A stretch of 19,245 bases of DNA, taken from positions 1 to 19,245 of the forward strand of contig JAADEB010000075.1 of NCBI GenBank assembly GCA_013153655.1, written 5' to 3'. The notes beneath the pieces were generated by a model. The model did not search any database and was not told where the DNA came from. It saw nothing but the letters and a program-made list of their open reading frames with translations. The translations under genes and the position numbers were made by a program. Below are positions 14,237 through 19,245 of the stretch, one piece after another; positions within the stretch are counted from its first letter, which is position 1, and the number at the start of each line of letters is the position of its first letter. Source of the DNA: Chlorobiota bacterium (GTDB lineage: Bacteria > Bacteroidota > Bacteroidia > Flavobacteriales > Flavobacteriaceae).

Positions 14237-14261
14237 CCGTCAAATAAATTTTTTTTGACGG
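14237..14261 (-). terminator. Hairpin downstream of the 126-residue unknown gene, possible terminator
   Basis: CCGTCAAA (14237-14244) and TTTGACGG (14254-14261) form a perfect 8-bp stem with a 9-nt A/T loop. It lies 7 nt past the stop of the minus-strand gene ending at 14269. No T-run follows directly on that strand, so termination is only a possibility. The left arm lies in the 17-base word shared with 652-668. Confidence 0.35.
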
Positions 14262-14268
14262 GAAACTT

Positions 14269-14649
14269 TTAGAAATGAAGAAAAAACGAATCCGTTTCCT
14301 CGCCTTCATCTATCATTTTTATTTCGGTTTGTAATAGATGTTCCCATACATCCTGCGCCGGTGCCTTTAAAATCTTATTATCTCGAAGATTTTGTAATAA
14401 TTCCTCTTCGTTGATAATGATTTTATCCGATCGAACCCATTTATTTCGGGTCAAGTACGTACATAGCCGCGTCATATCCTCCAATGAGGTCTCATCCTCC
14501 ATACGATACCATCTCACCCGCTGTCTTTCACCGTCAGGCCACAGGAAAAAACCTTCGGCCCGTTCGACCGTCACGGTATCCGGTTCCCATTTGGCACTGA
14601 AAAGACCGGCGAAGGCGTTTAGAAAGTCATTTATTTTGTTTGTTATCAC
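14269..14649 (-). CDS. Hypothetical protein, 126 residues
   Basis: Not recognised. The frame continues upstream to an ATG at 14772, but that would overlap the Sel1 gene by 91 nt and those residues look like an out-of-frame shadow. A GTG at 14649, 32 nt past the Sel1 stop, is the more likely start; a TTG at 14673 is an alternative. The product is soluble-looking, with no signal peptide. It has aromatic-rich strands (ERAEGFFLWPDGERQRVRWYRM near 29-50), a helical middle with a charged EEELLQNLRDNK and an acidic end, EGEETDSFFLHF. Its place beside a Sel1 protein and a small anchored protein could fit an immunity or accessory cluster, but nothing proves this. Confidence 0.6.
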   Translation of the reverse strand: MITNKINDFLNAFAGLFSAKWEPDTVTVERAEGFFLWPDGERQRVRWYRMEDETSLEDMTRLCTYLTRNKWVRSDKIIINEEELLQNLRDNKILKAPAQDVWEHLLQTEIKMIDEGEETDSFFLHF

Positions 14650-14681
14650 GATTAATTGGGAGCGTTTATTCAAAATTTTAT

Positions 14682-15116
14682 TTAATTGTTTATGCCCAAT
14701 TCCTCGGCACGTTCCAGCCAAATATTCGCCATTTTCCGGTCTTTCCTCACTCCGATTCCATAATAATAACATCTTCCCACTTCATATACGGATTGCGCAT
14801 CGCCTCGTATGGCGGCTTTCAAGTAATATTGAAAGGCCTTTTGTTTGTCCTTGTTTACGCCCAGTCCTTTTTCGTAGCTAACGGCCAAATCGAAGAGTGC
14901 ATCCGGCAGGTTTTGTTCCGCAGCTTTATGGAGCAGCTCCGTGCCTTTTTCCCAATCTTTTTCCACATAATATCCATGCAGATACCAAGTGGCCAATGCA
15001 TATATGGCCTTGGGGTTGTTCATACCGGCGGCTTTTTTTAGCAGAGGAAAAGCTTTTTCCGGTTGTTCGTTCAAGGCTTCTTTGAGTGCTTTATGATATA
15101 ATCGATCGCCTTTCAT
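14682..15116 (-). CDS. Sel1-repeat protein
   Basis: A 144-residue all-helical protein made of about three full Sel1-like (TPR-related) 36-residue repeats at about 34-69, 70-105 and 106-141, preceded by a partial one. The repeat signature is clear: A-x-Y-A-LATWYLHGYYVEKDWEKG, then ALFDLAVSYEKGLGVNKDK and VYEVGRCYYYGIGVRKDR. Such proteins bind other proteins. No signal peptide is present with the start at 15116; an ATG at 15152 would add 12 residues (HLILFKNKYIS) that do not look like a signal, so 15116 is preferred. It follows the 113-residue anchored protein by 40 nt and is probably in its transcript. Confidence 0.8.
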   Translation of the reverse strand: MKGDRLYHKALKEALNEQPEKAFPLLKKAAGMNNPKAIYALATWYLHGYYVEKDWEKGTELLHKAAEQNLPDALFDLAVSYEKGLGVNKDKQKAFQYYLKAAIRGDAQSVYEVGRCYYYGIGVRKDRKMANIWLERAEELGINN

Positions 15117-15156
15117 GGATATGTATTTGTTTTTAAATAAAATAAGGTGCAAACGC

Positions 15157-15498
15157 TTATTCTTTACATATACGGGCTTTGTAGGGATAACGATAGCGTT
15201 TACGGGTCAAATAGCTATACCAATTCCAAAATTTCCAAGGATCGCGCTTAAATGTTCTGTACAGTTTGTAACCGTCATATTCGGGATGTTGTTTTAGGAA
15301 ACGCCGGAAAGCCTGTTCCATTTTTTTTATGTCCGTTCCTTTGGTGGGATAGGTGTCGAATGAAAATTGACCATTGCATGTTTCGAAGTGATAAACCGGA
15401 ATTACGGCTTCCGTGTATGCATTAATGTATCCCGAAAAAATATTACTCAGGATAACAAAGATGAAAATGAATATTAATATCCTTTCCAAGATCTTCAT
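15157..15498 (-). CDS. Small membrane-anchored or secreted hypothetical protein
   Basis: A 113-residue protein not assigned to a family. Residues 5-22 are strongly hydrophobic (RILIFIFIFVILSNIFSG) and could be an uncleaved anchor or signal sequence. The remainder is basic and aromatic (KRDPWKFWNWYSYLTRKRYRYPYK near 83-106), with cysteines at 41 and 111. A promoter with TTTG-N19-TATCTTCT lies just upstream, so this is likely the first gene of a three-gene transcript with the Sel1 protein and the 126-residue unknown. The DNA here is visibly AT-richer than in the housekeeping operons on both sides. Confidence 0.65.
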   Translation of the reverse strand: MKILERILIFIFIFVILSNIFSGYINAYTEAVIPVYHFETCNGQFSFDTYPTKGTDIKKMEQAFRRFLKQHPEYDGYKLYRTFKRDPWKFWNWYSYLTRKRYRYPYKARICKE

Positions 15499-15500
15499 GC

Positions 15501-15531
15501 AGAAGATACTATCGTGGTAATGTTATTCAAA
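15501..15531 (-). promoter_or_regulatory. Promoter of the small-protein/Sel1 cluster
   Basis: On the minus strand, TTTG (15528-15531) is followed after 19 nt by TATCTTCT (15501-15508), two mismatches from TAnnTTTG. The box ends 2 nt before the start codon at 15498, so either the transcript is close to leaderless or the true start codon is further in. Confidence 0.4.
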
Positions 15532-15756
15532 ATTAGTAAAAAATATTTTCCTTTTGATTTATGATCTTTTACAAGCTCTTACAAGTGGAAACGAAGGCGG
15601 TTCCATGCACCAAAATGAGGTAAAAGATTATTGTAGAAAGGGAAAAGTGCCGTTCGGGAAACGTGGTGCAAAGCAGCTTCATTTCAATTTCTCAACAAAA
15701 AATAGAGGTTCCTCCCGCCTGAAGAGGACACGGTGTCGTTCGTTGCGTCGTTTTCT

Positions 15757-15807
15757 ACCGAAGATGAGACGGATCGACCTCAAACCGAAGGTGAGTCGAA
15801 TCGATCC
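15757..15807. repeat. Imperfect 24-bp direct repeat, 27-bp period
   Basis: ACCGAAGATGAGACGGATCG and the following bases (15757-15780) align with 15784-15807, which starts ACCGAAGGTGAGTCGAATCG; about five differences in 24 positions. Confidence 0.5.
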
Positions 15808-15843
15808 TAGGAATATCAAACGATTGTACCATTTAAAAATAAT

Positions 15844-15878
15844 CGAGATTCCTCAGTCGTTACCTCCTTCGGAATGAC
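15844..15878. repeat. Hairpin-forming interspersed element (GAGATTCC...GGAATGAC)
   Basis: GAGATTCCTCAGTCGTTACC followed by TCCTTCGGAATGAC; ATTCC (15848-15852) pairs with GGAAT (15871-15875). The wording resembles intergenic elements of the form GAGATTCC...TTCGGAATGACA that I know to be scattered in many bacterial genomes; copy number here cannot be checked. Confidence 0.5.
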
Positions 15879-15884
15879 ACCCGT

Positions 15885-15940
15885 CACCGGTCATCCGTCA
15901 ATCCTATCGATTTAACGATTTAACGGTTGCACGATTTAAC
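15885..15940. repeat. Second copy of the composite octamer array, opposite orientation
   Basis: Reads GATTTAAC, GATTTAAC, GGTTGCAC, GATTTAAC at 15909-15940. These are reverse complements of the GTTAAATC octamers at 10356-10458. CACCGGTCATC (15885-15895) is the exact complement of GATGACCGGTG at 10489-10499. The relative order of octamers and the GATGACC word is the same when read on the minus strand. Confidence 0.8.
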
Positions 15941-15946
15941 AAAAAA

Positions 15947-16738
15947 CTACTCCAATCCCTCGGCCAAAATTTCAGCCAGGTCCAGGATTTTGACTTCCTG
16001 TTCCTTGTTGTAATGCTTCACGCCGTCGGTGATCATGGTATTGCAGAAGGCGCAGGCCGTAGCGATTACGTCCGGGTTCAGGGTCAGCGCTTCGCGGGTG
16101 CGATAGACGAAAATTTCTTCCTTTTGCGGTTCGGCTTCCTTGAACATTTGCGCACCGCCGGCGCCGCAGCAAACGGCGTTTTCGCGGTGGTTCGGCATTT
16201 CCTTTACTTCGATTTTCACCGATTCCAACACGTGGCGCGGTGCGTCGTAAATGTCGTTGCCGCGTCCCAGGTAGCAAGGGTCGTGGTAGGTGATGGTCCG
16301 GCCGGCCAAAGGATTGTGTTTGAGTTGCAGTTTGCCTTCGGACAGCAGTTTTTCCAGAAGTTCGCTATGGTGCACCACTTCGTAATGACCGCCCAGTTCG
16401 GGATATTCGTTCTTGAAGGTATTGTAGCAGTGCGGACAGGTGGTGATGATTTTCTTCACGCCGTAGGCATTCATGGTCTCGATGTTCATCATGGCCTGCA
16501 TTTGGAACAGGAATTCGTTGCCGGCGCGCTTGGCCGGATCGCCCGAACAGCTTTCTTCGGGACCCAAAACGGCAAAATCCACACCCGCCGCATTGAGCAG
16601 GCGCACAAACGAACGCGTGATTTTCTTGGCGCGATCGTCGTAACTGCCCATACATCCCACCCAATAGAGGTATTCGGGACTGCGGCCTTCGGCGGCCAGT
16701 TCGGCCATGGTTTTCACTTCCAATTTATTGTTGCTCAT
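15947..16738 (-). CDS. CCG-domain Fe-S binding protein (HdrB/HdrD/LutA-like)
   Basis: A 263-residue cytoplasmic protein with the two cysteine-rich CCG-type motifs of heterodisulfide-reductase-like subunits. The first is C29...C64-S-G...C101-P-H-C104; the second is C155...C190-C191-G...C229-A-F-C232. In HdrB such motifs hold a special [4Fe-4S] site that handles thiols or disulfides. The CSG instead of CCG in the first motif is typical of this Bacteroidetes branch as far as I know. The start is ATG at 16738; a GTG one codon earlier is equally open. It follows the membrane Fe-S gene by 63 nt and is probably its catalytic partner. Substrate unknown. The stop lies next to the octamer array, without a hairpin terminator. 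Confidence 0.9.
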   Translation of the reverse strand: MSNNKLEVKTMAELAAEGRSPEYLYWVGCMGSYDDRAKKITRSFVRLLNAAGVDFAVLGPEESCSGDPAKRAGNEFLFQMQAMMNIETMNAYGVKKIITTCPHCYNTFKNEYPELGGHYEVVHHSELLEKLLSEGKLQLKHNPLAGRTITYHDPCYLGRGNDIYDAPRHVLESVKIEVKEMPNHRENAVCCGAGGAQMFKEAEPQKEEIFVYRTREALTLNPDVIATACAFCNTMITDGVKHYNKEQEVKILDLAEILAEGLE

Positions 16739-16801
16739 CACCTTTTGTTTTTTACTTTAATGGTTCAGGACGTTACATCAAAATGTTATTTCGCAAAAAT
16801 T

Positions 16802-18133
16802 TTATTCTTCGGCCCACAAGAGGCGGTCGGCTTGGCTGTATTGCCAGGGAGCGCCGTTGTTTTCGATATTGGTAAACATAAGGTTCAGTTCCGCCGGAGC
16901 GGCGCTTTCTTCCATTACCAGGTATTGGCGCAGTTGGACAATGACGTCCATGGGATTGTTTTCCACCGGACATTCTTCCACGCAGGCGTTACAGGTGGTA
17001 CAAGCCCAGATTTCCTCGCGCGAAATATAGTCGAGCAAGGATTTGCCGTCGTCCTTCCACTCGCCTTTGTTGGCGTCGATGAGGCGGCCCACTTCCTCGG
17101 TGCGGTCGCGTACGTCCATCATGATTTTACGCGGCGAGAGTTTTTTGCCCGTGCGGTTGGCCGGACATACGTCCGTACAGCGGCCGCATTCGGTACAGGT
17201 GTAGGCATTGAGGATATTGATCCATTTCAGGTCGAAAATGTCTTTGGCGCCGAAACGTTCCGGCTCTTCTTCGTCTTCCGGCGGTGCGGCGTAAGGGTCG
17301 GCATTGGGATCCATCATGAGTTCCACCTGCTTGCGCACGCTTTCCAGGTTGTCCCACTTGGCCAAAGGCGGCAATTTGGCGTAAAACGTATTGGGAAACG
17401 CCAAAATAATGTGGTAATGCTTGGAGAAATACAGGTAATTGAGAAATACCAAAATACCGACGATATGGAACCACCACATGCTCCGTTCGATCATCACCAA
17501 GGCGTGCGGATCGTCCGGCAATATGTTGAGCAGAAAACGGCTTATGGGAAAACTGCCCACGATGCCGTCCTTGAAATAATAATGACCGTATTTTAATAAT
17601 TGCAATTTGTAATCCGCCGCATTCATGGTGAGGAAGGCGCTCATGAGCACGAATTCGAAATAGAGGATATAATTGGCGTCCTTCTTCGGCCAGCCTTCCA
17701 TTTCCGGCATGTTGAAACGGAGGAGTTTCAACACGTTACGGCGTATCCAAAACAGGGTAACGGCCACAATCACCAGCAAGGCCAATATCTCGAAGGAGGC
17801 GATCAGGAAATTGTAGAACCCGCCCATGAAACGCAGTACGCGGTGGGTGCCGAAAATGCCGTCGATGATGATTTCAATCACCTCGATATTGATAATGATA
17901 AAGCCCAGGTACACGGCCAGGTGGAGCAAGGCCGGAATGGGACGTTTAAACATTTTCTTTTGCCCGAAGGCTTTCAGGAGCATGTTGCGCCAGCGTTCTT
18001 TCTTGCGGTCGTTGATGGGATAATCGCGGCCGAGTTTGATATTGCGAATAGTTTTGCGCAAATGGTAGGCGAAATAGCCCACGCCCGCCCCCAGTACAAG
18101 CACGAAAATCAGGTTATCCAAATAGTGCATCAT
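16802..18133 (-). CDS. Membrane HdrDE-like Fe-S protein (NarI-like membrane domain plus two 4Fe-4S clusters)
   Basis: A 443-residue protein. The N-terminal part has about five hydrophobic segments (near 5-25, 68-92, 105-130, 155-172, 215-236) like a NarI/HdrE cytochrome-b-type domain; H71, H184 and H223 are candidates for heme ligands, not proven. The C-terminal part carries two [4Fe-4S] motifs: C313-x2-C316-x2-C319-x3-C323-P and C378-x2-C381-x2-C384-x3-C388-P. A short acidic linker (EDEEEPE, 287-293) separates the halves. It would pass electrons between the quinone pool and the CCG protein encoded downstream. ATG pairs at 18133 and 18130 sit in a 12-base palindrome. It starts 6 nt after the MCE gene stop. 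Confidence 0.9.
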   Translation of the reverse strand: MMHYLDNLIFVLVLGAGVGYFAYHLRKTIRNIKLGRDYPINDRKKERWRNMLLKAFGQKKMFKRPIPALLHLAVYLGFIIINIEVIEIIIDGIFGTHRVLRFMGGFYNFLIASFEILALLVIVAVTLFWIRRNVLKLLRFNMPEMEGWPKKDANYILYFEFVLMSAFLTMNAADYKLQLLKYGHYYFKDGIVGSFPISRFLLNILPDDPHALVMIERSMWWFHIVGILVFLNYLYFSKHYHIILAFPNTFYAKLPPLAKWDNLESVRKQVELMMDPNADPYAAPPEDEEEPERFGAKDIFDLKWINILNAYTCTECGRCTDVCPANRTGKKLSPRKIMMDVRDRTEEVGRLIDANKGEWKDDGKSLLDYISREEIWACTTCNACVEECPVENNPMDVIVQLRQYLVMEESAAPAELNLMFTNIENNGAPWQYSQADRLLWAEE

Positions 18134-18139
18134 GATGCG

Positions 18140-19051
18140 TTACTTTTTCTTATCCTTCTTGCCGAAAACGGAAAAATGGACGTAGCGCTTGGGATTTTCC
18201 TTCAAGTCCCGCAGCAAGGCGTCCAGATCGGCCAGCGTGCGGTTCAGTTCGCGATACATTTGTTCGTCCTTCAACATTTTGCCCGCCGTGCCTTTTCCTT
18301 GTTGCAAATCTTTCAAAATTTTGTTCAAACGATCGGTGCTTTCCGTCAGGTTTTGCATCAATTGGTCGATATCTTGCTTGGCCAATTTGCCGGACACGGT
18401 TTCCAGGTCTTGGCTGGCTTTTTCCACGTGTTGCATGGTGTTGTGGAGGCTTTGTTGGTTTTGGCGAATCAAATGTTCGGTTTGCAGGGTCAATTGATGC
18501 AGTTCGGCGGTGAGGCGATTGGTGTTTTCCAATGTGGCGGCCAGATTGACTTTGTTGGAATCGCTAAGGACGGAATTGAGGTTGCGAATGAGTTGATTGG
18601 TATTGGAGATGAGGGATTCCAGTTGTTCCTGCGCCGAGCCCATCATTTCCGACAGGCCACCGGATTGGACGCTTTGGAGGGTGTCGCCCGAGGGAGCGGG
18701 TTCCGGCGAATAACCCAGTTCGATTTCCAGGTTTTTGCTACCCAGGATGCCGCTTCCGGTGATTTTGACACGACTGTCTTTCGGGATAAAATATTCGCGG
18801 TCGATGTTGAGTGCCAGGACGATTTTGCGGTCGCCTTGGCGAAATTGCATGGATTGGATGGAACCCACCGGCAGGCCGCGCATCTTTACTTGGGTGGAAT
18901 TGTCGATGCCGTCCACATTATCGAAAACGGCGTAGTAAATATTATAATTTTTTAGTAAGTCTTTCCCTTTCAGGAAGTTGTAGCCCCATACAAAAAGTAC
19001 GATGGCGGTAAGGACAAAGGCGGCGGCTTTATATTCTTTACGTATATGCAT
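18140..19051 (-). CDS. MCE/MlaD-family lipid-transport protein
   Basis: A 303-residue protein with one N-terminal membrane anchor (9-27), an MCE domain (about 36-114: VDGIDNSTQVKMRGLPVGSI, then IPKDSRVKITGSGILGSKNLEIEL) and a long helical, Gln/Leu-rich coiled-coil tail (about 135-290) with NTNQLIRNLN-type heptads. MCE proteins form hexameric rings that bind phospholipids between inner and outer membranes, partners of MlaE/MlaF ABC proteins, which are not in the window. It is the first gene of the three-gene minus-strand set; linkage of an MCE gene to this Fe-S pair recurs in Bacteroidetes to my knowledge, for reasons unknown. The basic end KKDKKK is unremarkable. Confidence 0.9.
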   Translation of the reverse strand: MHIRKEYKAAAFVLTAIVLFVWGYNFLKGKDLLKNYNIYYAVFDNVDGIDNSTQVKMRGLPVGSIQSMQFRQGDRKIVLALNIDREYFIPKDSRVKITGSGILGSKNLEIELGYSPEPAPSGDTLQSVQSGGLSEMMGSAQEQLESLISNTNQLIRNLNSVLSDSNKVNLAATLENTNRLTAELHQLTLQTEHLIRQNQQSLHNTMQHVEKASQDLETVSGKLAKQDIDQLMQNLTESTDRLNKILKDLQQGKGTAGKMLKDEQMYRELNRTLADLDALLRDLKENPKRYVHFSVFGKKDKKK

Positions 19052-19082
19052 AGGAATAATCGGTTTAAGCGGTTTTCCTATG

Positions 19083-19090
19083 CAATATTA
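19083..19090 (-). promoter_or_regulatory. Weak -7 box upstream of the MCE gene
   Basis: The minus strand reads TAATATTG, one mismatch from TAnnTTTG, 31 nt before the ATG. The -33 element is poor (TTTC at best). Confidence 0.3.
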
Positions 19091-19122
19091 CGATTTTTTT
19101 TGGGCGGAGAAAGGTTTTAATC

Positions 19123-19172
19123 GAAGTGGAAATGGTAAATGGTAAGAAGTGGAAATGGTAAATGGTAAATGG
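19123..19172. repeat. Two perfect 23-bp tandem copies plus partial third
   Basis: The 23-base unit beginning GAAGTGGAAATGGTAAATGG occurs at 19123-19145 and 19146-19168, identical, followed by ATGG. Inside it AATGGTA is repeated with 7-base spacing. The remaining 19173-19245 is AT-rich, with no gene seen. Confidence 0.85.
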
Positions 19173-19245
19173 ATATTACAATATAAAAAGGTTATCGAGC
19201 ATAAACCTTGTTATCAATATTATATTGAACTTTTCGTTGTGACAA

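Larger units (their letters stand above)
15532..15946. other. Repeat-bearing non-coding spacer
   Basis: No credible gene is seen. A 107-codon plus-strand frame (15554-15877) is basic and of low quality, runs through the repeats and is judged spurious. The spacer holds a copy of CGGGAAACGTG (15655-15665), an imperfect direct repeat (15757-15807), a hairpin-forming element (15844-15878) and an octamer array (15885-15940). Confidence 0.6.

Noticed and set aside
14650..14772. ATG start at 14772 for the 126-residue unknown
   Set aside because: Would overlap the Sel1 gene by 91 nt in another frame; the GTG at 14649 follows the Sel1 stop.
15554..15877. 107-codon plus-strand frame in the spacer
   Set aside because: Very basic, crosses direct repeats and the interspersed hairpin; no promoter or family resemblance.
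16013..17596. 527-codon plus-strand open frame
   Set aside because: Antisense to the CCG and HdrDE-like genes; Phe/His/Gly/Val-rich product typical of the complement of a biased coding strand, with no domain sense.
17600..18955. 451-codon plus-strand open frame
   Set aside because: Antisense to the HdrDE-like and MCE genes; same biased composition. The sense strand carries clear motifs.

Overview
The window looks like a chromosomal segment of a Bacteroidota (Bacteroidetes) bacterium. The signs are -7 boxes of the TAnnTTTG type with upstream TTTG instead of E. coli-style boxes, scarcity of strong Shine-Dalgarno sequences, lipoproteins with SC-K-K starts, a Bacteroidetes-type secreted Rhs/YD protein, DUF4301, and gene neighbourhoods (coaX / outer-membrane barrel / TPR / lptC / HlyC-CorC; MCE / HdrDE-like / CCG protein) that I know from this phylum. 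Genus cannot be told from the sequence.

Layout. 1-386 (minus) is the 5' part of a secreted Rhs-family protein, cut by the window edge. 387-947 is a non-coding spacer with a nine-unit AAATCCY heptamer array. 948-7561 (plus) is a tight operon-like run: coaX, an outer-membrane beta-barrel protein, a TPR protein, lptC, an HlyC/CorC-type membrane protein and mnmE, joined by gaps of a few bases or ATGA-type overlaps. A convincing intrinsic terminator lies inside the lptC signal-peptide codons. 7568-10320 (minus) is a nicotinamide-riboside salvage pair: pnuC and a fused ribosylnicotinamide-kinase/DUF4301 protein. 10321-10750 is a spacer built of several different short-word repeats. 10751-11248 (plus) is a NifX-fold protein with a His/Asp tail. 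11245-13075 (minus) holds an MBL hydrolase and queA. 13244-15498 (minus) is a patch of five small poorly known genes: two paralogous lipoproteins, one unknown, one Sel1-repeat protein and one membrane-anchored small protein. 15499-15946 is another repeat-bearing spacer. 15947-19051 (minus) has an MCE lipid-transport protein, an HdrDE-like membrane Fe-S protein and a CCG-domain Fe-S protein, probably one operon.

How it works together. Most genes are housekeeping: CoA and NAD precursor supply (CoaX; PnuC plus kinase), wobble-base tRNA modification (MnmE, QueA), outer-membrane biogenesis and lipid traffic (LptC, the barrel protein, the MCE protein) and membrane-linked Fe-S redox chemistry. The points that stand out are the terminator buried in lptC; the kinase-DUF4301 fusion, whose DUF4301 half carries motifs resembling sugar-nucleotide nucleotidyltransferases; the His-rich metal-binding-type tail on the NifX-like protein; -7 boxes only about 13-22 nt from start codons; and related word-repeat arrays in opposite orientation on either side of the 10.5-15.9 kb segment. 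No tRNA, rRNA, CRISPR array, transposase or integrase was seen.
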